DNA of 64,000 nucleotides from Pseudomonas sp. JUb42 (GTDB lineage: Bacteria; Pseudomonadota; Gammaproteobacteria; Pseudomonadales; Pseudomonadaceae): positions 18,582-82,581 of the forward strand of contig NZ_JANUFD010000023.1 in NCBI RefSeq assembly GCF_024807945.1, written 5' to 3'. A program made the position numbers and the translations under genes. The notes under the pieces were generated by a model, which was given only the letters and a program-made list of their open reading frames with translations, did no database searches and was not told the origin of the DNA. Below are positions 55,424 to 63,998 of the stretch, piece by piece. Position 1 is the first letter of the stretch. Every line of letters begins with the position of its first letter.

Positions 55424-55513
55424 GTGGGAGCGAATTTATTCGCGAATGCGGTGTTTCAGACGATAAAAATGCGTCTGATGTACCGGCCTCTTCGCGAATG
55501 AATTCGCTCCCAC
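55424..55513. repeat. REPIN, class A
   Basis: GTGGGAGCGAATTTATTCGC and GCGAATGAATTCGCTCCCAC, between the binding-protein and permease genes. Confidence 0.92.
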
Positions 55514-55552
55514 CGAATCCCACGGGTTTTCGCGCCTTATGTCTTATGAGTG

Positions 55553-56509
55553 TCAACTCCGGAACCCGGCCGCGAGGGTCTCGATCGCATCGATATTGTC
55601 GATCCCCGGCGTCGCTGCCACGTACGGGATGACGATAAAGCGCTTGTTGCGAATCGCGTCCACCGATTGCAGGGCCGGGTTGTTGAGCAGGAATTGCTCC
55701 TTCTGCGCGGCAGTCACTTCGCCGTAGTCGACGATCACGATTACCTCGGGATTGCGCTCCACCACGCTTTCCCAGTTGACCCGAGTCCAACTGGCGTCGA
55801 TGTCATCCAGCACATTGCGCCCGCCTGCCGTATCAATCAGCGCCTGGGGCATGGCCAGGCGGCCAGAGGTCATGGCGCGGTCTTCGCCGCTGTCGTAGAG
55901 GAACACCCGAGGTCGGGTGGGGGGCAGGGCGGCGGTGATGGTTGCCACGCGCTGCTGCATGCCGGCGATCAACTGTTCGGCGCGATCCTGCACGTCGAAG
56001 ATCCGCCCCAGGTTGCGCAGGTCGCCGTACATCATGTCCAGGCTGGCAGGCGGGCGCTTCATGACGAAGGCGCATGATTCGGTCAGCTCAAGGACCTTGA
56101 TCCCCAGCGGCGCAAGGGTCTGCGGGGTTAGATCGCCGCCGACGCGCATGCCGTAGTCCCAGCCGGCGAAGAAGAAATCGACGTTGGCGTTGAGCAGGGT
56201 TTCCACCGACGGGTATTTGCTCGCCAGTTCCGGCAGACCGTCGAGGTCATGGAGCATTTTCGGCGGCAGGGTTTTCCAGCCGCTGATGCCAGTGAAACCG
56301 ACCATGCGTGAACGAAGCCCCAGGGCCAGCATCATCTGGGTCATGTTGATGTCATGGCTGACGGCGTGACTTGGCGCCTTGTCGAAGGTCACCTGGCGAT
56401 CACAGCTCTGCACGGTGACCGGGTAGTGAGTGGCCTCGGCCATGGCATGGTCGGTCAGGCCCAGCAGGCTGAGAAACAAAATGGCGCGTAATGGTGCAGA
56501 GAACGTCAT
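55553..56509 (-). CDS. ABC transporter periplasmic binding protein (iron/cobalamin type)
   Basis: A 318-residue type III (BtuF/FhuD-like) binding protein. Signal peptide residues 1-24 (cut near AMA-EATHYP), then DRQVTFDKAPSHAVSHDINMTQMMLALGL, PSVETLLNANVDFFFAG and the C-terminal VPYVAATPGIDNIDAIETL. Overlaps the ATPase stop by 4 nt (ATGA). The absence of a lipobox suggests a free periplasmic protein. Ligand not fixed. Confidence 0.92.
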   Translation of the reverse strand: MTFSAPLRAILFLSLLGLTDHAMAEATHYPVTVQSCDRQVTFDKAPSHAVSHDINMTQMMLALGLRSRMVGFTGISGWKTLPPKMLHDLDGLPELASKYPSVETLLNANVDFFFAGWDYGMRVGGDLTPQTLAPLGIKVLELTESCAFVMKRPPASLDMMYGDLRNLGRIFDVQDRAEQLIAGMQQRVATITAALPPTRPRVFLYDSGEDRAMTSGRLAMPQALIDTAGGRNVLDDIDASWTRVNWESVVERNPEVIVIVDYGEVTAAQKEQFLLNNPALQSVDAIRNKRFIVIPYVAATPGIDNIDAIETLAAGFRS

Positions 56510-57294
56510 GGGTGGGTAATCCAGGTAATGCGTGGGTAACCGGAAATTGGATGGTCGTCGATCAGTGCCTCGACGCCGAATACATCGCGTAACAGCTCGA
56601 CGGTGAGCACTTCATGGGGGCTGCCGCTGGCAACGATGCGCCCGTGATCTATGACGTACAGGCGGTCACAAAAAGCCGCAGCCAGATTAAGGTCGTGGAT
56701 GCTGGCCAGGGTGCCGATGCCCAGACGCTTGACCTGTTGCAACAGCTCCAGTTGATAGCGCGGGTCCAGGTGGTTGGTCGGCTCGTCGAGAATCAACAAT
56801 TGCGGTTGCTGGGTCAGGGCCCGGGCCAGAATCACCCGCTGCTTTTCCCCGCCGGACAGGGTGGCGAAGGCGTGATCTTCAAAGCCCTGCATACCCACGG
56901 CCTGCAACGCCTGGCGGGCAATCTCCCGGTCGGCCTCGGTGTTGCCGTCGAACAGCGCCTTGTGCGGCGTGCGACCCATGGCGACCACTTCATCGACGTT
57001 CAGGCCAAATGCATCGGGGAATTCCTGCAGGACGACGGCAATGCGTTGTGCGCTCCAACGCGGTGATTGCGTCCACAGATCGACGTCATCGAGCAGTACC
57101 TGCCCTACCGTTGGTCGGGTAAAGCGATAGGCGCAACGCAGCAAACTGGTTTTACCGCTGCCATTGGGGCCGATCAGCCCGACAAATTCCCCCGCTGCCA
57201 CCCGCAGGCTGACATCGCGCAATTGGAACTGATGATGGCAATGGCCCTTTTCCAGGGGCGACCAGCAGAGATTGGACAGTGTCAGAGAGGTCAT
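56506..57294 (-). CDS. ABC transporter ATPase (iron/cobalamin type)
   Basis: A 262-residue FepC/BtuD-like ATPase. Walker A GPNGSGKTS, signature LSGGEKQRVILARAL, Walker B LLILDEPTNHLDPR and H-loop SIHDLNLAA. First gene of the importer; start MTSLTLSNLCWSPLEKG. In the 199-nt upstream gap I looked for a B12 riboswitch and saw none, but noted an inverted repeat. Confidence 0.94.
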   Translation of the reverse strand: MTSLTLSNLCWSPLEKGHCHHQFQLRDVSLRVAAGEFVGLIGPNGSGKTSLLRCAYRFTRPTVGQVLLDDVDLWTQSPRWSAQRIAVVLQEFPDAFGLNVDEVVAMGRTPHKALFDGNTEADREIARQALQAVGMQGFEDHAFATLSGGEKQRVILARALTQQPQLLILDEPTNHLDPRYQLELLQQVKRLGIGTLASIHDLNLAAAFCDRLYVIDHGRIVASGSPHEVLTVELLRDVFGVEALIDDHPISGYPRITWITHP

Positions 57295-57419
57295 TCGAAG
57301 GCGTTCGATCAGTCGGAATTAACAGCAGGACAGCATAGAGATGGCTCTATTTCGCGCATCTCGGCGTGTTCATGCTGAGCATGAGGTGGCGTCACGTTGG
57401 TCGGCCGGGAGGAGGAGAC

Positions 57420-57481
57420 GGGGCCAGAAGCAAGCCGGGAGAGGAATTCATCACAAAACCAACCCATAGGCTTCTGGCCCC
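57420..57481 (-). other. Inverted repeat upstream of the iron/cobalamin ABC operon
   Basis: GGGGCCAGAAGC (57420-57431) and GCTTCTGGCCCC (57470-57481) form a perfect 12-bp stem with a 38-nt loop, just after the stop of the PepSY gene. It may be a terminator of that gene or an operator or leader structure for the ABC operon. Confidence 0.55.
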
Positions 57482-57493
57482 GCACCTCGCAAT

Positions 57494-58870
57494 TTAGGCT
57501 TGCGCGGGAAATTTAGCAAAGCGCGAAAGGACTAGACGATCGAGTAGTCCCACCACGATCAGCGACGCGCCGACCAATGGAAACGCCACTGCCAGGGCAA
57601 ACATGATGCCGATGGCGGTCTTCCAGCGCGGTAAATCATGGCGCAGTGGCGGCACACCCAGACCACCTTGCGGGCGGCGTTTCCACCAGATCACCAGGCC
57701 GCTGACCGAACCGAGCAGCACCATCAGGCACACCAGCAGGATCAGCAACTGGTTGATCCAGCCGAAAAACTTGCCTTCATGCAGCATCACCCCCAGTTCC
57801 GTGGCGCGGGCGACGGTGTTGTAGTCCTGAAAACGCACGTCGGCCAGCACCTTGCCGCTGTATTGATCGATATGCAGAGTGGCATCGTTGCGCGGGTCGT
57901 CGGCGAATACTGACACCGTGAACACGCCATCAGCGGTTTTCGGCGCGGTAATGCTGTAGCCAGGCTCGATGCGCCGCTCTTTGGCAATTTCCACTACCTG
58001 TTGCAACGACAGTTTGGGGGCCGCGGGGGCGGTGGACATGGTGCCGTGGTGCATGTGCTCGGCGTGATCGCCGCTGGACACCGGCATCGGCGTGTTTTCC
58101 ATAGCCCAAGGCACGGTCTGCACGCTGGCGGTGTTCAGTTCACCGGCCTGTTTGTCGGATTGCGGGACGTTATCCCACATTGCCGCCGGAAAGGTATTCC
58201 ACACTGCCGCGTACTGCTTGCCCCACATGCCGGTCCAGGTCATGCCGCTGATCAGCATGAACAGCAGCAATGCCGAGCCCCAGAAACCGGTGACGGCGTG
58301 CAGATCCCGCCACATCAAGCGACCACGACTGCTCAAGCGCGGCCACAGTACGCCTGCCCCGGAGCGGCCCCGCGGCCACCACAGGTAGAGACCGGAGACC
58401 ACCAGCATCACCCCCCAACCGGCGGCCAACTCCACCAGGCGGTCACCGACCGTGCCGATCAGCAGTTCGCCGTGCAGGGCGCGGGCGAGGGCTTGCAGGT
58501 TGTTCTTGGCGTCCTGAGTGCCGAGGACCGAGCCGCGATAGGGGTCGAGAAACACATTCACTTCGCGGCCTTCCTGCATCACCACGAACTGCGCGCTGCC
58601 TTCGGCATTGATCGGTGGCAGGTATTTTTTCACCGTGGCCTGTGGATAAGCCGTCAGCAAGCGGCGTTGCAACTCGTCGGCGCTCAAAGACTGCGCTTGC
58701 GACGGCCGTACGCTGAGCAGGTCGCGGTACATCAGGTTGTCGAGCTGGGGCTTGTACAGATAGATGATCCCGGTAATCGACAGCAGGATCATGAACGGCG
58801 CGACGAACAGCCCGGCATAGAAATGCCAGCGCCAGGCCAGGTTATAAAACGACACATTGGGTTTGGACAC
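57494..58870 (-). CDS. PepSY-domain membrane protein
   Basis: A 458-residue inner-membrane protein with four or five helices (WHFYAGLFVAPFMILLSITG at residues 11-30, then near 190, 215, 400 and 435) and PepSY regions (QAQSLSADELQRRLLTAYPQ and PKLSLQQVVEIAKERRI). The GTG at 58870 follows GGGGAG by 7 nt. A His/Met-rich linker (GDHAEHMHHGTMS) suggests copper or iron. Related proteins act as ferric-siderophore or metal reductases near TonB receptors. It sits beside a DUF2946-PCuAC copper cluster. Confidence 0.9.
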   Translation of the reverse strand: MSKPNVSFYNLAWRWHFYAGLFVAPFMILLSITGIIYLYKPQLDNLMYRDLLSVRPSQAQSLSADELQRRLLTAYPQATVKKYLPPINAEGSAQFVVMQEGREVNVFLDPYRGSVLGTQDAKNNLQALARALHGELLIGTVGDRLVELAAGWGVMLVVSGLYLWWPRGRSGAGVLWPRLSSRGRLMWRDLHAVTGFWGSALLLFMLISGMTWTGMWGKQYAAVWNTFPAAMWDNVPQSDKQAGELNTASVQTVPWAMENTPMPVSSGDHAEHMHHGTMSTAPAAPKLSLQQVVEIAKERRIEPGYSITAPKTADGVFTVSVFADDPRNDATLHIDQYSGKVLADVRFQDYNTVARATELGVMLHEGKFFGWINQLLILLVCLMVLLGSVSGLVIWWKRRPQGGLGVPPLRHDLPRWKTAIGIMFALAVAFPLVGASLIVVGLLDRLVLSRFAKFPAQA

Positions 58871-58906
58871 GTAAAAAGCTCCCCATCGGGACAACACACG
58901 ACAGCG

Positions 58907-58934
58907 CCCGCCCACAACCGAAGCTGCGGGCGGG
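58907..58934 (-). terminator. GC-rich hairpin between the DUF2946 and PepSY genes
   Basis: CCCGCCC and GGGCGGG pair over a 14-nt loop, without a T tract. It may separate the upstream copper genes from the PepSY gene. Confidence 0.4.
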
Positions 58935-58953
58935 GCATGGAATCAATCAGGTT

Positions 58954-59358
58954 TTATCGCGTGAGGGAGAGCGGCGGGGCACGGCTGCGGGCGTTGATGA
59001 ACACGCTTTGCCGGGCGTGTCCCTGTTGCGGGGTGGCACTGAACAGGTCGGACTGACGCGGCGGTGCCGGGGCGAAAAAGGCCAGGGCCTTGGGCAGCGC
59101 CGGGCAACCGAACAACAGGGTGCAATAGCCGCACTTGGCCCACAGCACGTGGTCGGCTTTGCTGGCGTCGTCCTGCTGTTCGGCGCTGGCGTGGTGCAAG
59201 TCCATGTCGGCGGACATCGGCATGTCCATGGACATACCGGCGTGCTGATCCATCGGCATCGCCTGGGAAATCAGCGGACCGATAAAGATCATCAACATGG
59301 CGAACAGGCTTAGCCATGCCGAGGCGCGCCGATTGTTCGAGGGTGGGAGCGAATTCAT
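58954..59358 (-). CDS. DUF2946-family copper-related protein whose start lies in a REP arm
   Basis: A 134-residue DUF2946 protein: a membrane or signal helix (ASAWLSLFAMLMIFIGPLISQA), a Met/His-rich patch (MPMDQHAGMSMDMPMSADMD), and the family motif CGYCTLLFGCP. No ATG lies before residue 1 except one at 59358, inside the class A repeat at 59343-59431, so the repeat supplies the start codon and the first seven or so codons. A shorter start at MLMIFIG is possible. Next to PCuAC. Confidence 0.75.
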   Translation of the reverse strand: MNSLPPSNNRRASAWLSLFAMLMIFIGPLISQAMPMDQHAGMSMDMPMSADMDLHHASAEQQDDASKADHVLWAKCGYCTLLFGCPALPKALAFFAPAPPRQSDLFSATPQQGHARQSVFINARSRAPPLSLTR

Positions 59359-59431
59359 TCGCGAATGGTTGTCTCGGTCGATGGAGATGTAGCGGTCATA
59401 TTGGCCTCTTCGCGAATGAATTCGCTCCCAC
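59343..59431. repeat. REPIN, class A
   Basis: GTGGGAGCGAATTCATTCGC and GCGAATGAATTCGCTCCCAC arms. The left arm holds the start codon of the DUF2946 gene on the minus strand. Confidence 0.92.
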
Positions 59432-59466
59432 AATTCGTACCCCCATAGGGTGATCAGTGAATAGGG

Positions 59467-59949
59467 TTATTTCATATTCATCTGCATGGCGCCATCAGGC
59501 GCCTGCTTGAGCACCTCGACCTGCACGGTCACATCCCCGGCTTTCTCGAAGTGCAGGGTCAGCGGGAAGTGCTGTCCTGCGACCAGTTGCGAGCGGTCGT
59601 TAAGCTCCAGCAGCATCACGTGGTAGGCCATGGGCGCGAAGAGTGCATCCTGGCCGGGGGCAATGTCCACCGCCTGTACCTGCTGCATCTTCATCAGACC
59701 GTCGACATGTTGATGCTCGTGCAACTGCGCGCTGCCTGCCACGGGGCTTTGCACGCTGAGCAGACGATCCGGAGTCTGTCCGGCATTGTGAATGACGAAG
59801 TAAGCAGCGACGGTCGGTGCGTTGGGCGGCAGCTCCAGGGACCAGGGCGCGTTGATCTGCAACGCGCCTGCCTGATAACTCATTTCCTGGGCATGGCTAT
59901 AGGCAGCGGGCAACAGCAAGGCAGCCAGCATCAGCAGTTTCTTGAACAT
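59467..59949 (-). CDS. PCuAC-type periplasmic copper chaperone
   Basis: A 160-residue copper chaperone with a 20-residue signal peptide (cut after YSHA), a cupredoxin-like beta fold (NAPWSLELPPNAPTVAAYFV), and the Met/His copper site (LHEHQHVDGLMKMQQV, FAPMAYHVMLL; HxM near the end). PCuAC delivers Cu(I) to cytochrome oxidase CuA or other periplasmic sites. Flanked by two DUF2946 genes. Confidence 0.93.
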   Translation of the reverse strand: MFKKLLMLAALLLPAAYSHAQEMSYQAGALQINAPWSLELPPNAPTVAAYFVIHNAGQTPDRLLSVQSPVAGSAQLHEHQHVDGLMKMQQVQAVDIAPGQDALFAPMAYHVMLLELNDRSQLVAGQHFPLTLHFEKAGDVTVQVEVLKQAPDGAMQMNMK

Positions 59950-59995
59950 GACAACTCTCCAGACGATCCATTGATTGCGTAGAAGGCGTAACGCG

Positions 59996-60382
59996 TCAGG
60001 CGTTTGGAGAGGCGCGTGGGTTCATGCTGGGCCAGTGCAGGCGCGGCGGGTTGTACAGCAGGAAACGCTGCGGCGCGAAGCGTTCCGGCTCGACCTGGAC
60101 GAAGAGGCCGCCATTGAGCCCGCTCGGCAGAATGACCACGACATGGCCGGAACAGCAGCCGCAATGTTGCATGGCGGCATGTTCATCACGGTTCGACGGG
60201 GCCTGTTCGACACCCTCGAGGACAATCGCTACCTGCCGGGTGCCGCTACCGGTACAGAAACTGCCCCACAGCACCCGTTCCCCCGAGACTTGGGAGGGCA
60301 TGGGCGAAAGAGGCATGACCAGCAGGCTGAACAACACTGCAAAGCAGGCTATCCAGACAGCGGTGGTCCGGCGTGACGACAT
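59996..60382 (-). CDS. DUF2946-family protein
   Basis: A 128-residue DUF2946 protein with an N-terminal membrane or signal helix (TTAVWIACFAVLFSLLVMPLS), a Cys-rich centre (SFCTGSGT; MQHCGCCSGH) and a C-terminal FLLYNPPRLHWPS tail. The ATG at 60382 follows MS context; a TTG two codons earlier is unlikely. First of the copper genes DUF2946-PCuAC-DUF2946. Function unknown. Confidence 0.85.
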   Translation of the reverse strand: MSSRRTTAVWIACFAVLFSLLVMPLSPMPSQVSGERVLWGSFCTGSGTRQVAIVLEGVEQAPSNRDEHAAMQHCGCCSGHVVVILPSGLNGGLFVQVEPERFAPQRFLLYNPPRLHWPSMNPRASPNA

Positions 60383-60492
60383 GGGCAATACCGTGATGAA
60401 GAATGGGGGTTATTTAGCCTGAACCCGGCGCCGATGTAAAAAGCCCGGGCCGTGGCGGGTTGTCGCGTGGCGTCGAAAGATGGCGACAACCG

Positions 60493-60582
60493 GTCGGACC
60501 GGCTTCAGCCGGGAAGACAATATGACAGGCGATAGAGATGTATCGATCATGATTCCATCTTCCCGGCTAAAGCCGGTCCCAC
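60493..60582. repeat. REPIN, class C
   Basis: Left arm GTCGGACCGGCTTCAGCCGG and right arm CCGGCTAAAGCCGGTCCCAC, downstream of cobK. Confidence 0.88.
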
Positions 60583-60596
60583 AAGGTCGCATTTAT

Positions 60597-61319
60597 TCAG
60601 GTCTGATCGCGCAAGTTCGCCAATAAATCCTCCACCGAAGCAAACTCCCGATCCACTCCAGGCAACTGCGGCCGCTTCAAGATCAGCACCGGTACCCCGC
60701 GCTCCCGCGCAACCTGCAGCTTGGGTTCGGTGGCGCCGCTGCCGCTGTTCTTGCTGACCAGCACATCGATCCGCCGTTGCTCGAACAAGGCGCGTTCATC
60801 TTCGAGATGGAAGGGGCCACGGGCGCCGATCACTTCGCAACGCGCATTGCCTGGATAGCTGTCCAGGGCGCGCAGGGTCCAGAACTGCGGCTCAGGGATT
60901 TCCTCCAGGTGCTGCAACGGCTCGCGACCCAGGGTGAACAGTGGACGCTGGAAAGACGTCAGGGCGGTGATCAGCTCGGCCCAGTCGCTGACTTCACGCC
61001 AGTCATCCTCCGGCCCGGCCTGCCACGCCGGGCGGCGCAAGGCCCAGCACGGCACGCCGGTCAGTTGCGCGGCGCGGGCGGCGTTCTGGCTGATCTGCGC
61101 GGCGTAGGGGTGGGTGGCGTCGAGCAGCAGGTCGATGTTCTGCTCGCGAATGAACGCCGCCAATCCCTCGGCGCCGCCATAGCCGCCGACCCGCACTTCA
61201 CACGTCAGGTCAGTGGGCACCCGACCGACGCCGGCAAGGCTGTAGATGTGCTGCGGGCCAAGGGTACGGGCAATGGCCAGGGCTTCGGTGACGCCGCCCA
61301 GGAGCAGGATGCGGTTCAT
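60597..61319 (-). CDS. cobK: Precorrin-6A reductase
   Basis: A 240-residue NADPH-dependent reductase of the aerobic cobalamin pathway. N-terminal nucleotide-binding RILLLGGVTEALAIARTLG, LDATHPYAAQISQNAA and VSKNSGSGATEPKLQVARE motifs. The start overlaps the stop of cbiD (ATGA). It reduces precorrin-6A to precorrin-6B before CobL acts. Confidence 0.95.
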   Translation of the reverse strand: MNRILLLGGVTEALAIARTLGPQHIYSLAGVGRVPTDLTCEVRVGGYGGAEGLAAFIREQNIDLLLDATHPYAAQISQNAARAAQLTGVPCWALRRPAWQAGPEDDWREVSDWAELITALTSFQRPLFTLGREPLQHLEEIPEPQFWTLRALDSYPGNARCEVIGARGPFHLEDERALFEQRRIDVLVSKNSGSGATEPKLQVARERGVPVLILKRPQLPGVDREFASVEDLLANLRDQT

Positions 61320-62491
61320 CGCTCTTCCTTTGTGGGAGCGAGGCTTGCCCGCGAAGAGGCCTGTAAGGTCGATACATCTTCGCGGGCAAGCCTCGCTCCC
61401 ACGGAATCAGCATGACCGACAATCCCGCCCTGTCGATCAATGGCAAACACCTCGACCTCAACCTGCGCCGGAACCACGCTGCGAGCAAAGTCCAAGGCAT
61501 GCTGACAGACAATATTGCCCAACTCGACGCCTTGAGCTGCACTCAGCGCCAGGGCCTGCTGACTGGTATTGGCTTCGCGGATCGCTTGTTGCAGGGCTTC
61601 GTCGGCACCGCCATCGGCGGCCCAGCGCGCCAGTTGTGGCAGGTCGATGCTGGAGTGGCGGCTGTGCAGGTCCATATGTCCTGCCGCCAGTTTGCTGATC
61701 TTGCCGAAGCCGCCGCACAGGCTGAGCTTGCCCACGGGGACTTTGCGCAGATGCTTGAGCACCGCGCCAACGAAATCGCCCATCTCGATCAGGGCAATTT
61801 CCGGCAGGTTGTAGACGCGGCGCATGGTGTCTTCGCTGGCATTGCCGGTGCAGGCGGCGATATGGCTGTAGCCGTTCGTGGTGGCGACGTCGATGCCCTG
61901 ATGAATCGAGGCGATATAGGCCGCGCAGGAGAAGGGCCGGACGATGCCGCTGGTGCCGAGGATCGACAGGCCACCCAGAATCCCCAGGCGCGGGTTCATG
62001 GTTTTCAGGGCCAGTTCTTCGCCGCCCTCGACATTGACCGTGACCTCGAAACCCCCGCCATAGCCCTGATCAGCGGCCAGCTTGAGCAAGTGCTCGGTCA
62101 TCATCCGGCGAGGCACCGGGTTGATTGCCGGTTCGCCGACGCTCAGCACCAGGCCGGGGCGGGTAACGGTGCCGACGCCGCGTCCGGCGCTGAAACGCAC
62201 GCCGGGCTCTTTGTTCAGTTGCACCCGGGAAAATACCAGCGCGCCGTGGGTGACGTCGGGGTCGTCACCGGCATCCTTGATGGTCCCGGCTTCGGCACCG
62301 CCGTCCTGCAGGCGGCAGAACTCCAGGCGCATCTGCACCTGCTTACCCTTGGGCAAGGTGATCTCTACCGCGTCGCAGGCGTCGCCACCCAGCAACAGCC
62401 GCGCCGCCGCCAGACTGGTGGCCGTCGCGCAGCTGCCGGTGGTCAGGCCACTGCGCAGCGGTGCGGGTTGTTCGGCGGTTTCGTCGCGCAT
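61316..62491 (-). CDS. cbiD: Cobalt-precorrin-5B C1-methyltransferase CbiD with repeat-encoded C-terminus
   Basis: A 391-residue SAM-dependent methyltransferase of cobalamin synthesis; landmarks RSGLTTGSCATATSLAAARL, GTVTRPGLVLSVG and FGKISKLAAGHMDLHSRHSS. The ATG at 62491 overlaps the cobL stop (ATGA). About 25 residues at the C-terminus (VGARLAREDVSTLQ and RASLAPTKEER) are the translation of a class B repeat at 61332-61402; relatives should end near VDRQGGIVGHA. The frame stays open across the repeat and ends 4 nt into cobK, so coupling is kept. Probably functional. Confidence 0.93.
   Translation of the reverse strand: MRDETAEQPAPLRSGLTTGSCATATSLAAARLLLGGDACDAVEITLPKGKQVQMRLEFCRLQDGGAEAGTIKDAGDDPDVTHGALVFSRVQLNKEPGVRFSAGRGVGTVTRPGLVLSVGEPAINPVPRRMMTEHLLKLAADQGYGGGFEVTVNVEGGEELALKTMNPRLGILGGLSILGTSGIVRPFSCAAYIASIHQGIDVATTNGYSHIAACTGNASEDTMRRVYNLPEIALIEMGDFVGAVLKHLRKVPVGKLSLCGGFGKISKLAAGHMDLHSRHSSIDLPQLARWAADGGADEALQQAIREANTSQQALALSAAQGVELGNIVCQHALDFARSVVPAQVEVEVFAIDRQGGIVGHADSVGARLAREDVSTLQASSRASLAPTKEER
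61332..61402. repeat. REPIN, class B, translated as the end of cbiD
   Basis: Left arm GTGGGAGCGAGGCTTGCCCG and right arm GCGGGCAAGCCTCGCTCCCAC, with a short centre. On the minus strand it is read in frame as the last 24 or so codons of cbiD. Confidence 0.92.
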
Positions 62492-63693
62492 CACGGCTTG
62501 ATCACTTCCCACAGGGTGATAGGCAATGCCTGACGCCAAGTGTCGAAATCGCCCAAAGGTTTGGCATGGGCGACCTGGATACGGGTCAGTTCGCCGCCGT
62601 GCTGTTCACGCCAGGTCATGAGCATCATTTCGCTTTGCAGGGTCACCGCATTGGCGACCAGTCGACCGCCGGATCGCAACTGTTGCCAGCACTGCTCGAG
62701 CACGCCGGGGCGGGTCACGCCGCCGCCGATAAAGATTGCGTCAGGGGTTTCCAGGCCGGACAGTGCCTCGGGCGCGCTACCACGAATCAGTTGCAGGCCC
62801 GGTACGCCGAGGGCATCGCGATTGAGTTCGATCAATTGCTGACGACCTTCGTCGGCCTCGATCGCAAGGGCGCGGCAGGTTGGATAGGCGCGCATCCATT
62901 CGATACCAATTGACCCGCAGCCGGCGCCGACATCCCACAGCAACTCGTCGGGCAGTGGGGCCAGGCGCGCGAGAGTGATGGCCCGCACATCGCGCTTGGT
63001 CAACTGACCGTCGTGCTTGAAGGCCGCGTCTGGCAGGCCGCAGACGGGCGACAGGCGCAGGGTGCCGGCATCGGCGCGGCAGTCGATGGCGACCAGGTTC
63101 AGCGCAGCGATTTCGGCGTCGCTCCAGTCGCGGGCCAAACCTTCTACGCGGCGTTCAACTGTGCCGCCCAGATGCTCCAGTACGGTCATGGGGCTGGCAC
63201 CAAAGCCGCGTTCACGCAGCAATTGGGCAATCGCCGCCGGGCTGCTGCCGTCGTTGCTCAGCACCAGCAGGCGTACACCGTGGTGCAAATGCAGATTCAG
63301 CGCCGCCAGAGGCCGGGCCACCACCGACAGCGTGACCACCTCCTGCAACGGCCAGCCAAGGCGGGCGGCGGCCAGGGAGTAAGAGGAGGGCGCAGGCAGG
63401 ATCAGCATCTCGTCGTTGGCCACTACGCGACTGAGGCTGGCGCCCACGCCGAACAGCATCGGATCGCCGCTGGCCAGTACACAGACTTCATTGCCGCGTT
63501 GTGCCAACACGGGCTCCAGGGAAAACGGGCTCGGCCAGGCACGCCGCTGGGCATTGATGCACGGCGGCAACAACGCCAACTGCCGCGCCCCGCCAAACAC
63601 CTGGCTCGCCCGCAACAGCGCATGCCGGGCATTCCTGCCCAGCCCCTTGAAGCCGTCTTCACCGATTCCCACGACCGTCAGCCAGGGCGACAT
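62491..63693 (-). CDS. cobL: Precorrin-6Y C5,15-methyltransferase (decarboxylating)
   Basis: A 400-residue fusion of two methyltransferases, as in CobL. The N-terminal CobL-E half (WLTVVGIGEDGFKGLGRNAR, ASGDPMLFGVGASLSRV) and the C-terminal CobL-T half with SAM motif LWDVGAGCGSIGIEWMR and AIFIGGGVTRPG are present; in anaerobes they are separate cbiE and cbiT. Adds methyl groups at C5 and C15 with decarboxylation. First of cobL-cbiD-cobK; overlaps cbiD by 1 nt. Confidence 0.96.
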   Translation of the reverse strand: MSPWLTVVGIGEDGFKGLGRNARHALLRASQVFGGARQLALLPPCINAQRRAWPSPFSLEPVLAQRGNEVCVLASGDPMLFGVGASLSRVVANDEMLILPAPSSYSLAAARLGWPLQEVVTLSVVARPLAALNLHLHHGVRLLVLSNDGSSPAAIAQLLRERGFGASPMTVLEHLGGTVERRVEGLARDWSDAEIAALNLVAIDCRADAGTLRLSPVCGLPDAAFKHDGQLTKRDVRAITLARLAPLPDELLWDVGAGCGSIGIEWMRAYPTCRALAIEADEGRQQLIELNRDALGVPGLQLIRGSAPEALSGLETPDAIFIGGGVTRPGVLEQCWQQLRSGGRLVANAVTLQSEMMLMTWREQHGGELTRIQVAHAKPLGDFDTWRQALPITLWEVIKP

Positions 63694-63815
63694 TTACTTA
63701 CCTCGATCCGATTCGGGGGATAAAGGCGGCATGATACTGCGCTGTCGTGCAGCAAGCACGGCGCGGCGCTGATTGTGGGAGTGAATTCTGTGGGAATGGG
63801 TTGTGGGAGCGAATG

Positions 63816-63905
63816 GTGGGAGCGGATTCATCCGCAAAGACGGCATCCCAGGCGATGAATTTCTATTGGATGTACCGGCCTCTTCGCGAATGAATTCGCT
63901 CCCAC
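63816..63905. repeat. REPIN, class A, with two truncated left arms before it
   Basis: A full element with left arm GTGGGAGCGGATTCATCCGC and right arm GCGAATGAATTCGCTCCCAC. Two further partial arms (GTGGGAGTGAATTC at about 63776 and GTGGGAGCGAAT at 63803) precede it. The rest of 63694-63815 holds nothing I can name. Confidence 0.88.
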
Positions 63906-63998
63906 ATCTATGGTTCCCCCTTTTTCTGCAATACTGTTTTTGATGCGTGTAATGGCTTGCTGCAATCTATCCGGCGTCTGGGATTGCTCCCGCGCCTC
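63829..63998 (-). CDS. Possible 3' end of a gene entering from the window edge
   Basis: On the minus strand a frame open at the edge reads EAREQSQTPDRLQQAITRIK and on, and runs through the class A repeat to a TGA at 63829. The part outside the repeat is amphipathic and could be the tail of a coiled-coil protein. Another minus frame ends at a TAG just before the repeat, so the choice of frame is uncertain. Confidence 0.25.

Noticed and set aside
57295..57493. Cobalamin riboswitch upstream of the iron/cobalamin ABC operon
   Set aside because: No B12-box-like conserved core was found in either orientation; only a 12-bp inverted repeat is present.
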